10,722 bases of DNA, from positions 1-10,722 of the forward strand of contig DAOWNU010000026.1 in NCBI GenBank assembly GCA_030642425.1, in the 5' to 3' direction. Under the pieces are notes generated by a model, which was not told where the DNA came from, searched no databases, and saw nothing but the letters and a program-made list of their open reading frames with translations. This DNA is from a bacterium. Lineage in GTDB: Bacteria > UBP14 > UBA6098. Position numbers and translations under genes: made by a program. This document shows positions 1 to 6,249 of this stretch, in pieces (the stretch's first letter is position 1; every line of letters starts with the position of its first letter).

Positions 1-1
1 G

Positions 2-1042
2 GATCGGCTCGATGTCGGGGACATCGAGCTTGTTCTCGAGGACGACGGCGCGCTGGCCTATGTCGTTCGGGCAAGAGTCGAGGCGGCGGTATCGGCGGCC
101 TCCGAAGACAGACTTCCTATAAAGAAATCCGGGGGCAAAACCACTTTCACACCCGACAGGCTGCGAAGAAGCAGGCTGTATATGCCCGGAAACAGCCCGC
201 ATCTGTTTTCCAACGCCTGGCTTTTCGGCGCGGATATGCTTCTTCTCGACCTCGAGGACTCCGTCCCGCCTCTCGAAAAACCCGCAACACGATTTCTCGT
301 CCGCAACGCCCTCCTCGCGCTGGATTTCGGCGGGTCCGAGACGGCGGTGAGGATAAATCAGCTTTCCAGCCCGTTCGGAATCGACGATCTCGAGATTATC
401 GTTCCCGCAGGCCCGGAAATAATAATTTTACCGAAGGCAGAATCCGCGGCGGATGTCGAGCTTCTCAAATCCGAAATATCGAGGATACAACGCGAAGCCG
501 GCACGGAGCACGAGATGGGTATCGTGCCGATTATCGAGAGCGCGCGGGGCGTGATAAATGCCGCAGAGATCGCCGCTGTCGACGGCGTCGTGATGCTGGC
601 CTTCGGCGCGGAGGATTTCACGAAAGATATCGGGGCGGAGAGAACGCGCGAAGGCAGGGAGCAATTCCACGCCAGATCCACGGTGATTCTCGCGGCAAGG
701 GCTTATAGGAAAATGGCCTCCGATACCGTGTTCAGCGACCTCGCCGATGTCGAAGGTCTGATCGCCTCGACGGAAGAAGCGAAAGCCCTCGGTTTCGACG
801 GGCGCGGGTTAATCCATCCGGGGCAGGTCGAGATCGTCCATAAGGTTTTCGCGCCAAAAGAGGAAGAGCTGTTATATGCCGTCAGAGTTCTTCGCGCCGC
901 GGAAGAAGCCGAACTCAGCGGAAGCGGAGTTGTCGCGCTGGGGCGGAAGATGATCGATCCGCCCGTGGTCGCCAGAGCGAAACGCCAACTGATGTTAGCC
1001 GAAAAAATGGGGCTGCCGATCCCCGAACCGAAAGCAGACTAA
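2..1042 (+). CDS. citDE: Citrate lyase acyl carrier subunit (C-terminal part) fused to beta subunit CitE, 5' end outside window
   Basis: The frame is open from base 2 to the TAA at 1040-1042. Its first ~34 residues (DRLDVGDIELVLEDDGALAY, then VVRARVEAA) match the end of the CitD gamma subunit, the acyl carrier bearing the prosthetic group. After a short linker (about residues 36-53) the frame enters CitE: LRRSRLYMPGNSPHLF, then LLDLEDSVPP, AVRINQ, IVPIIESARG and LAFGAEDF. These are the arginine, glutamate and aspartate motifs of the HpcH/HpaI-like citryl-CoA lyase fold, which splits citryl-ACP to acetyl-ACP and oxaloacetate in the cytoplasm. An ATG at 182 lies in the middle of the conserved MPGN block with no ribosome binding site, and no ATG, GTG or TTG precedes it in frame, so a separate citE start is unlikely. 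The serine that carries the cofactor would lie upstream of the window. The CitE family includes non-citrate paralogues, but an adjacent CitD domain and nearby citF favour true citrate (or citramalate) lyase. Confidence 0.88.
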   Translation, partial: DRLDVGDIELVLEDDGALAYVVRARVEAAVSAASEDRLPIKKSGGKTTFTPDRLRRSRLYMPGNSPHLFSNAWLFGADMLLLDLEDSVPPLEKPATRFLVRNALLALDFGGSETAVRINQLSSPFGIDDLEIIVPAGPEIIILPKAESAADVELLKSEISRIQREAGTEHEMGIVPIIESARGVINAAEIAAVDGVVMLAFGAEDFTKDIGAERTREGREQFHARSTVILAARAYRKMASDTVFSDLADVEGLIASTEEAKALGFDGRGLIHPGQVEIVHKVFAPKEEELLYAVRVLRAAEEAELSGSGVVALGRKMIDPPVVARAKRQLMLAEKMGLPIPEPKAD

Positions 1043-3496
1043 TTGCGAAAAGAAACACAAAATAGAAAACTTAAGCTTTATCTCGAAGCGATAGTTCTCT
1101 TCGCCCTCTTTGTGATATTCCTGTTTGTGCTTATGAACCGAATGAGCAAGGCGGTAAATCAATCTCTGGAAAATAACGTTCCAAAGCAGCAGCACGTTTT
1201 GGCGGAACTGCTCGCCCTGCGGATCGAAGATTATTTCCGGGGTATCCGATACGATCTCGCCCTTGCCGGAAAAGACAGGAGATTGAAATATCCGAACCGC
1301 ACAGAATCCCTCCTATTTATGGCCGACATATACGATGCCATGAAAGAAAGGGTTGTGGGAATCACGCGAATGGACACGGTGGGCACGATTATTCTGACCT
1401 GGCCCGACACGCAGGTTATCGGACAGAGCATTGCGAATCAGAGGCACGTCGCCGAAATACTGCGCACACGAAAAACGGTTGTAAGCCGCCCGATAATGAC
1501 CGTTCAGGGCTTTCGGGCTATAGTAATCCACGAGCCGCTGTTCGACGAGGACTCAACCTTCCTCGGAACTATCGCCGCACTCGTGCCATTGGATAATATC
1601 GAGCGGCAGTTTCTCGCCGATCTGACACAAATAGAAGGCGCGGCATTCATTCTCGATTCGACCGGCCAGTTTATTTATCACAACGAGATTGCCCCGGGAA
1701 CGCTTTTCGATAGAGCGTTCGATATCGAGGACTCCGAAGTTTTGAAAAGACTCCGCGAAACGCTCCCGAAGCCTTTTACCGGACGGGGCGGGTTCTACGA
1801 CGAGCACGGCAAGTTAATGCTCCTCGGTGTCGCGCCGGCGATTATCGGTCACAACTGCTGGATGATCGGCGTCTATAAAGGGTTCGGCGCTGTTGAAACG
1901 ATGTTTATCGAATTCCGAAAGGAATTATCTTTCGCCTATATGAGTATCCTCACGTTCATCGTCCTGTGTGTCGTAATAATGATTTCCTCCGCCCGAAAGC
2001 GCGAAAGGGACGTCGAACGTTTCATGGAAACGGCGGTCTCCAGAAGGCGGGAGGACTATCTCGCCAAACTGCTCGACAGCTTTCAGGTGATGGTGAATTA
2101 CGATAACGAAAGGGAGACGCTTCAGATAATCTCCGATTACGCCAGAGAGGCCGGGGATTTCAAGTATATCGGAATATTCGGTTTCGATCCTTCGAACAAT
2201 TGTATAATCGTCCCCGCCGTATCGTATCGAGAGGCCAGAGACCAAAAGAGCTTTTTCGAGCTTACAGAGACAGTCCCGCAAAGGCTCGAGTTCGACTATG
2301 GCGAATCCCACCCATATTATAAAGCGCTCGAGGAGGGCAATTTTCTCAATATCGACTCTATCGAACAGATCGAGACTATCGATAAAAGAATGGCCAAGAT
2401 TGGCAAACAGCTTCTGGAAATACTGAAAGCATCGGAATATATGGTCTTTCCGCTCGGCAACGATATTGGACTTTTCGGGTTTATGGTCGTTGTCGGCGAC
2501 GAAAATATCTCCTCCACCGGAAAGATTGTCGGGAGTTATCGAAAGCTCTTTTCGATGATTATGCGTATCGCCCGCGAACTCGGGGAACGGCGCGACTCCA
2601 ACGTGCTTTTCAAAGACGTGCTTTTCAATCTGGGATATGGTATCCACGTGGTTGACAACAATCTCCGGCTCGTATATTTCAACCGATCGATAGCGAAAAA
2701 TCTTGGCTGGACGGAGGACGATATCGGCCAGCCGATAATCGATATTTTCCCCTCGATGGCCAAGCTCGGCCACGAGAATATCTATCGTGAGGTTTTCCGC
2801 ACCGGAAGGGGTGTGGCGACCGAGGAAGCGAGTTTCCTCGGAGAAGGCGACAAGCGTTTCGTAAGGACGAGCCTGATTCCCATCTCATCGCCAGAGCACG
2901 GCATATCGAGGATTGTCACCGTGATAGAGGATATCACGCGACAGAGGGAGCTTTCGGAAGAGCTAAAGGATACGATGCGGGAATTGAAGGTTCAGGCCTC
3001 CACCGACGCCCTTACCGGACTGTATAATTACCGGTATTTCTCCGACGCCCTCCCGAAAATGATCGTCACCTCCCGCGAGGCGAAGGCGTCCCTGTGTCTT
3101 GTGGTTCTCGACCTCGACAACCTCAAGGCATATAACGATCTGGGGGGTCATCATTACGGCGATACTCTTCTCAGGGTCGTGGCGCATATCCTCGTCCAGC
3201 ATCAGACTCCCGGCGATATCACCGCCCGTTACGGCGGGGACGAGTTCGTGATGATATTGAGAAATACCAACGTCGAGGGGGCGAAAAACCGCGCCGAACT
3301 TATCCGGACGAACATACTCGCCTATCCTTTCCGCGATGAGGAATTTCTCACGGGGGGCGATATTACGGCCAGCTTCGGCGTGGCGCTTCTGACAGATGAT
3401 ATCGAGGACGCCGACGACCTGATGCGCCGTGCGGACCGTGCGCTCTACCGCGCGAAAGACACGGGCAAGAACCGCGTGTGCGTATGGGAGAAGTAG
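1043..3496 (+). CDS. Membrane diguanylate cyclase with Cache, GAF, PAS and GGDEF domains
   Basis: An 817-residue protein that should make cyclic di-GMP from two GTP. In order: transmembrane helix about 12-31; an extracytoplasmic Cache-type sensor about 40-285; a second helix about 297-315; a GAF-like domain about 345-510; a PAS domain about 522-632; a short coiled linker about 633-652; and a GGDEF domain 653-817. The cyclase looks active: DALTGL at its start, the metal aspartates in LDLDNL (690/692), YNDLGGHHYGD and an intact GGDEF at 731-735. The inhibitory RxxD site that usually lies five residues before GGDEF reads TPGD, so product inhibition is probably lost. The start is TTG at 1043, directly after and in frame with the citDE stop. 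No Shine-Dalgarno is seen, and later start codons lie inside or past the first membrane helix, so translation is probably coupled to citDE. Its place between citDE and citF suggests that it senses citrate or another small acid. That is inference, and the ligand is unknown. Confidence 0.9.
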   Translation: MRKETQNRKLKLYLEAIVLFALFVIFLFVLMNRMSKAVNQSLENNVPKQQHVLAELLALRIEDYFRGIRYDLALAGKDRRLKYPNRTESLLFMADIYDAMKERVVGITRMDTVGTIILTWPDTQVIGQSIANQRHVAEILRTRKTVVSRPIMTVQGFRAIVIHEPLFDEDSTFLGTIAALVPLDNIERQFLADLTQIEGAAFILDSTGQFIYHNEIAPGTLFDRAFDIEDSEVLKRLRETLPKPFTGRGGFYDEHGKLMLLGVAPAIIGHNCWMIGVYKGFGAVETMFIEFRKELSFAYMSILTFIVLCVVIMISSARKRERDVERFMETAVSRRREDYLAKLLDSFQVMVNYDNERETLQIISDYAREAGDFKYIGIFGFDPSNNCIIVPAVSYREARDQKSFFELTETVPQRLEFDYGESHPYYKALEEGNFLNIDSIEQIETIDKRMAKIGKQLLEILKASEYMVFPLGNDIGLFGFMVVVGDENISSTGKIVGSYRKLFSMIMRIARELGERRDSNVLFKDVLFNLGYGIHVVDNNLRLVYFNRSIAKNLGWTEDDIGQPIIDIFPSMAKLGHENIYREVFRTGRGVATEEASFLGEGDKRFVRTSLIPISSPEHGISRIVTVIEDITRQRELSEELKDTMRELKVQASTDALTGLYNYRYFSDALPKMIVTSREAKASLCLVVLDLDNLKAYNDLGGHHYGDTLLRVVAHILVQHQTPGDITARYGGDEFVMILRNTNVEGAKNRAELIRTNILAYPFRDEEFLTGGDITASFGVALLTDDIEDADDLMRRADRALYRAKDTGKNRVCVWEK

Positions 3497-3518
3497 GGGC
3501 GGGCCAGCGTGGTCGCTC
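3493..3518 (+). repeat. REP-type hairpin, copy 1 (imperfect)
   Basis: GTAG foot (3493-3496), arm GGGCGGGC, loop CAGCGT, arm GGTCGCTC. The arms pair with two G-U wobbles and one mismatch. Layout (4 + 8 + 6 + 8) is the same as in the three other copies in the window. The TAG of the foot is the stop codon of the diguanylate cyclase gene. It forms an inverted pair with the copy at 3571-3596. Confidence 0.6.
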
Positions 3519-3570
3519 TGAATTAAATGGTGGTCGCCCCGAATCGGGCCAGCGCCAAAATAACATAAAA

Positions 3571-3596
3571 GGGCAGGCACACGGGCCTGCCCCTAC
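3571..3596 (-). repeat. REP-type hairpin, copy 2
   Basis: Read on the minus strand: GTAG foot (complement of CTAC 3593-3596), perfect 8-bp stem GGGCAGGC/GCCTGCCC, 6-nt loop CCGTGT. It faces copy 1, giving a 104-bp unit (3493-3596) whose ends are near-perfect inverted repeats (GTAGGGGCGGGCC against GTAGGGGCAGGCC). It has no T-tract, so a transcription terminator is not supported. Confidence 0.75.
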
Positions 3597-3673
3597 AATC
3601 CCGACGCCGTTTGGCATCCCGACGAATCCGTCGGTTCGGGCGTGTTTCTCGTCCGCACGAAGATAGGCGAAAA

Positions 3674-3701
3674 TTCGGTTACGAAGAGGGTTGTATATTT
3701 G
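3674..3701 (+). promoter_or_regulatory. Candidate promoter of the HTH gene (Bacteroidetes-like TATATTTG)
   Basis: TATATTTG at 3694-3701 fits TAnnTTTG and sits 20 bases before the AGGAG ribosome binding site. The 12-mer TATATTTGAAAT recurs exactly at 4366-4377 upstream of citF. The upstream box is poor (TTCG at 3674), so the call rests on the shared string and on its position. Confidence 0.4.
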
Positions 3702-3731
3702 AAATAATCCGAATAAACACAGGAGCACAAT

Positions 3732-4115
3732 ATGGGACGAATACCGTGGGAAGAGAGATATGCGAAACGCGAGGCGACTAAAAAACGCCACGCCGAGTCA
3801 CGGGCAAAATATCGCAAAATATGGGACGAAAAAACTAAACGCCTGATGGTGAAACTTCGGACCGCACTATCCAAGGCGGGTCTTAAACAAATGCAGGTCT
3901 CAGATTTCTCCGGCGTCGATCCATCCACGATAGTCAAGCTCCGACAGGGGTGGCATAAAACCGTGCGATTGACGACGTTTGTAAGTATAGCGGAGGTTTG
4001 CGGCTACGAGGTTAAGCTCGTCCCGAAAGACCCATACGACGATATTTTACGGGAGTATCGGGTTAAAAAGCTACCACCGTTGCCGAAAAAAGGCGCGGAA
4101 AAATCCCAAGAGTGA
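3732..4115 (+). CDS. Small helix-turn-helix DNA-binding protein
   Basis: A 127-residue protein with a strongly basic N-terminal segment (residues 7-37, rich in Lys/Arg). A compact helix-turn-helix region of the XRE/Cro type spans about 38-98: helix KLRTALSKAG, turn region QMQVSDFSGV, likely recognition helix DPSTIVKLRQG, then SIAEVCGYEVKLVPK. The tail is proline- and lysine-rich. No enzymatic domain, membrane segment or dimerisation partner is visible, so a repressor, antitoxin-like or repeat-binding role is possible but unproven. The start is well supported by AGGAG (3721-3725) six bases before the ATG, and a promoter-like TATATTTG lies just upstream. The last codons and the TGA stop run into the first, degenerate unit of the 21-bp array that follows. 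This could mean that the gene and the array travel together or that the protein acts on the array. Confidence 0.75.
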   Translation: MGRIPWEERYAKREATKKRHAESRAKYRKIWDEKTKRLMVKLRTALSKAGLKQMQVSDFSGVDPSTIVKLRQGWHKTVRLTTFVSIAEVCGYEVKLVPKDPYDDILREYRVKKLPPLPKKGAEKSQE

Positions 4116-4335
4116 GCGTCCCGGTTTGAGGAGTAGTGAATTAGGATTGAGGAGCGACCGATTAGGCATGAAGAGCACTAAAATCGTGTTGAAGAGCGCC
4201 TTATTCGGTTTGAAGAGCAATGATGTAGCATTGAAGAGCACCTTATTCGGTTTGAAGAGTAATGATGTTGTGTTGAGGAGCGATTTATTCGGATTGAGGA
4301 GCCATTATCTCCGCTCCAAGAGTGAACGGAAAAAT
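4105..4335 (+). repeat. Array of about eleven 21-bp tandem units
   Basis: Nine clear units run from 4126 to 4314, each beginning TTGARGAGY or a close variant (one begins ATG). A degenerate unit lies on each side: 4105-4125 (CCCAAGAGTGAGCG...) and 4315-4335 (TCCAAGAGTGAACG...), and these two resemble each other. Units 4 to 8 alternate two 3' halves, one ending TTATTCGG and the other beginning AATGATGT, giving a 42-bp higher-order period. The 21-bp spacing is two helical turns and also seven codons. Confidence 0.9.
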
Positions 4336-4356
4336 CGTCTCTATTGCTGGGAATAA
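4126..4356 (+). CDS. Possible heptapeptide-repeat ORF over the 21-bp array
   Basis: If translated from the TTG at 4126, the array encodes 76 residues built of heptads: [L/M]-[K/R]-S-x-x-x-[G/A/V]. Examples are LKSALFG, LKSNDVA, LKSTLFG, LKSNDVV and LRSDLFG. Differences between units are largely third-base or conservative (AGC/AGT, GTA/GTT, GGT/GGA, AAG/AGG), which would suit a translated repeat. Against it, the leucine codon is always TTG, there is no clear Shine-Dalgarno before 4126, and minisatellites with periods divisible by three are often open by chance. I do not recognise a family and give no function. It could equally be a noncoding array. Confidence 0.3.
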   Translation: MRSSELGLRSDRLGMKSTKIVLKSALFGLKSNDVALKSTLFGLKSNDVVLRSDLFGLRSHYLRSKSERKNRLYCWE

Positions 4357-4373
4357 CGAAGATTATATATTTG
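4344..4373 (+). promoter_or_regulatory. citF: Candidate citF promoter (TTGC-N18-TATATTTG)
   Basis: TTGC at 4344-4347 lies 18 bases before TATATTTG at 4366-4373, close to the TTTG/TAnnTTTG layout of Bacteroidetes promoters. The string TATATTTGAAAT is shared with the HTH gene's leader. It would give citF its own transcript with two hairpins in a leader of about 100 bases, separate from citDE. Confidence 0.4.
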
Positions 4374-4381
4374 AAATGACC

Positions 4382-4407
4382 GTAGGGGAGCACCTGCGTG
4401 TGCTCCC
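4382..4407 (+). repeat. REP-type hairpin, copy 3
   Basis: GTAG foot, perfect 8-bp stem GGGAGCAC/GTGCTCCC, loop CTGCGT. The stem differs from the other copies but stays paired, and the loop keeps the C...GT pattern. It forms an inverted pair with copy 4, making an 87-bp unit (4382-4468) bounded by GTAGGGG and CCCCTAC. Confidence 0.75.
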
Positions 4408-4442
4408 GCTTCGTAAAATGCGATAATCGCTGTTTGATAAAC

Positions 4443-4468
4443 GGGCGGACACGTAGGTCCGCCCCTAC
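4443..4468 (-). repeat. REP-type hairpin, copy 4, next to the citF ribosome binding site
   Basis: On the minus strand: GTAG foot, perfect 8-bp stem GGGCGGAC/GTCCGCCC, loop CTACGT. It ends four bases before the GGAGG of citF (4473-4477), so in the mRNA a stable hairpin would sit right at the ribosome binding site. Confidence 0.75.
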
Positions 4469-4482
4469 ACACGGAGGAAAAA

Positions 4483-6045
4483 ATGAAATTAGTCGAAAAC
4501 GCACTCGGACGCCTCGTTCCATCAGAAATGGACGGGCGCAAACTCACGCCCTATCGTGGCGCATTCGCAGACCCGCTCGCAAAGGGCGTTCGCGCCGCGC
4601 CGCCGATACCGCATTCCTACCCGATTCACGAAGGCGGCGAGGAAAAGGTTCTGAAAAACCTGAAAGAAGCAATCCGCAAAACCGGCCTGCGCGACGGCAT
4701 GACAATTAGTTTCCACCACCACCTGCGCAACGGCGACTACGTTATCAATATGGTCGTGGACGCTATCGCTGCGATGGGGATAAAGGATATCACGCTCGCC
4801 TCGACCGCGCTGTTCCCCTGCCACAAACCGATTATCGAGCATATAAAATCCGGCGTGATACGCAATATCCAGAGTTCGATGAACGGCCCGGTCGGAAAAT
4901 TTGTCAGCCACGGCAACCTGCCCACCTGCGCGATTTTGCGCACGCACGGCGGCCGTGTCCGCGCTATCGAGGACGGCGATTTGCATATCGATGTCGCATT
5001 TATCGCCGCGCCCTGCGCCGACGATTACGGCAACGCCAACGGAGTCTATGGGCAGTCGGTCTGCGGGCCGCTCGCCTACGGCGCAATCGACGCGCAATAC
5101 GCCGACAAAGTCGTCGTGGTCACGGACAATCTCATCCGCTATCCGTGCCTGCCGATAAGTATCCCGAGCACGCATGTCGATTATGTCGTGGTCGTCGATG
5201 AGATTGGCGACTCGGAGCTGATTGTCAGCGGCACGACGCGAATAACCCGCAGTCCGGCGCGGCTGTTTATCGCGGAGATGGCGGCGAAGTTTATCAAAGA
5301 ATCGCCATATTATAAGGATGGCTTCGGTTTCCAGACCGGCGCGGGCGGAATAAGCCTCGCGGTGACAAAACATCTCGGCGACTACATGCGCGAAGACGGA
5401 ATTCAGGCGGCGTATATCAACGGCGGAATCACGCAGTTCGCCGTGGACCTGTTCCACGAGGGCATTGTCGAAAAACTTTTCGACGGCCAGGTGTTCGACA
5501 CAAAGGCGATAGACAGTTTCCGCGACGATCTCTGGCACTGCGAAACGCCGATGACGATGTATGCGAACATCCACAGCAAGGGCTGTCTGGTCAATCGACA
5601 GGACATCGGCTTCCTCGGCGCAACCGAGGTCGATGTCGATTTCAACGTCAATGTGAACACGCACTCGGACGGCCTTTTGCTGCACGGAATCGGCGGGCAC
5701 ACCGATGTCGCCGCAGGCGCGCAGCTGTGCATGATAGTAATACCGGCATACAGGAAGCGTATCCCAGTTATCCGCGACGCCGTAACCACGGTTACGACGC
5801 CCGGCGAGACGATCGATGTTATAGTAACGGAGCTTGGAATTGCGATAAACCCGCGCCGAAAAGACCTTATCGAGCATTTCAAGTCGTCGAAACTGCCGAT
5901 CCGGGAAATCCGGGATATGAAGAAGCAGGTGGACGGTATTGTCGGCGGACAGCCCGCGTCGCCGGAGCTTGGCGACAGAATAATCGCGCTCATCGAATAC
6001 CGCGACGGCACGATAATCGATAAGGTTATGCAGGTGATACAGTAG
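4483..6045 (+). CDS. citF: Citrate lyase alpha subunit (citrate CoA-transferase)
   Basis: A 520-residue protein of normal CitF length. It exchanges the acetyl group on the acyl carrier subunit for citrate, forming citryl-ACP, which CitE then cleaves. Family-typical stretches are seen throughout: the N-terminal PYRGAFADP and a HEGGEEKVLKNLKEAI segment, ISFHHHLRNGDYV, SSMNGPVGKFVSHG, TGAGGISLAV (about 285-294), HGIGGHTDVAAGA (from about 401) and ITELGIAINPRR-like VTELGIAINPRR near the C-terminus. GGAGG at 4473-4477, five bases before the ATG, fixes the start. It is separated from citDE by a diguanylate cyclase gene, an HTH gene and repeats, which is unusual, and probably has its own promoter near 4366. 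citC, citG and citX are not in the window, so holo-enzyme maturation must be encoded elsewhere or just upstream. A near-exact copy of its last 40 coding-region bases recurs at 6983-7022. Confidence 0.95.
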   Translation: MKLVENALGRLVPSEMDGRKLTPYRGAFADPLAKGVRAAPPIPHSYPIHEGGEEKVLKNLKEAIRKTGLRDGMTISFHHHLRNGDYVINMVVDAIAAMGIKDITLASTALFPCHKPIIEHIKSGVIRNIQSSMNGPVGKFVSHGNLPTCAILRTHGGRVRAIEDGDLHIDVAFIAAPCADDYGNANGVYGQSVCGPLAYGAIDAQYADKVVVVTDNLIRYPCLPISIPSTHVDYVVVVDEIGDSELIVSGTTRITRSPARLFIAEMAAKFIKESPYYKDGFGFQTGAGGISLAVTKHLGDYMREDGIQAAYINGGITQFAVDLFHEGIVEKLFDGQVFDTKAIDSFRDDLWHCETPMTMYANIHSKGCLVNRQDIGFLGATEVDVDFNVNVNTHSDGLLLHGIGGHTDVAAGAQLCMIVIPAYRKRIPVIRDAVTTVTTPGETIDVIVTELGIAINPRRKDLIEHFKSSKLPIREIRDMKKQVDGIVGGQPASPELGDRIIALIEYRDGTIIDKVMQVIQ

Positions 6046-6249
6046 GGTGTGCGCATCCTGCTGCTTTATGGGCCGCGACGAATATCGCGAAGATAAACAG
6101 CACGGCTGGATTGGAATTTCCGATTGGCGCTTGACTTTAACCGGATGATAAGTTTTATTGATAAGCGTAAAACCGCTGAGTTGTAAGACACGCACGCCGA
6201 CTCGATTAAGAAAACTAAAAAACCAAATTGAGGTTATACAAGGAGGGAA
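6046..6249. other. Spacer of 204 bases between citF and the NYN gene
   Basis: The citF stop codon lies in GTAGGGTGTGCG, which looks like the first half of a REP-type element, but I find no matching second arm. A weak sigma70-like promoter (TTGACT 6131-6136, 17 bases, TTTATT 6154-6159) could serve the NYN gene. I see no terminator after citF. Confidence 0.4.
6131..6159 (+). promoter_or_regulatory. Weak candidate promoter for the NYN gene
   Basis: TTGACT, 17-base spacer, TTTATT, about 90 bases before the NYN start. The -35 box is 5/6 to consensus and the -10 box is poor. Sequence between here and the start is AT-rich. Confidence 0.3.

Larger units (their letters stand above)
3497..3731. other. 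Spacer of 235 bases with repeats and small palindromes
   Basis: Besides the two REP-type hairpins it contains degenerate repeated strings (GGCCAGCG at 3502 and 3548; TGGTCGC at 3510-3517 and again near 3531), a palindrome CCCGAATCGGG at 3538-3548, and a hairpin CCGACG-AATC-CGTCGG at 3619-3634. The last ~40 bases hold the promoter-like TATATTTG and the ribosome binding site of the next gene. I see no convincing coding sequence. Confidence 0.6.

Noticed and set aside
1925..2773. 282-residue open frame on the minus strand
   Set aside because: It lies wholly over the GAF and PAS domains of the diguanylate cyclase and shows no family features.
3571..3596. Rho-independent terminator after the diguanylate cyclase
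   Set aside because: The stem is strong but CTAC, not a T-run, follows, and the same hairpin occurs in leader regions. It is better read as a REP-type element.
4105..4335. CRISPR array
   Set aside because: The unit is 21 bp with only an 8-9 bp core and recurring, not unique, intervening sequence, and there are no cas genes. It is a tandem repeat.
6068..6148. 26-codon frame MGRDEYREDKQHGWIGIS... between citF and the NYN gene
   Set aside because: It has an ATG and coding-like codons but no ribosome binding site, no known relatives that I recognise, and a length within chance expectation. It could be a gene remnant, but I cannot support it.
4522..6195. 557-residue open frame on the minus strand
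   Set aside because: It is antisense to citF, which has clear family motifs and a strong ribosome binding site. The product is low-complexity and resembles nothing, so the frame is an effect of citF codon bias.
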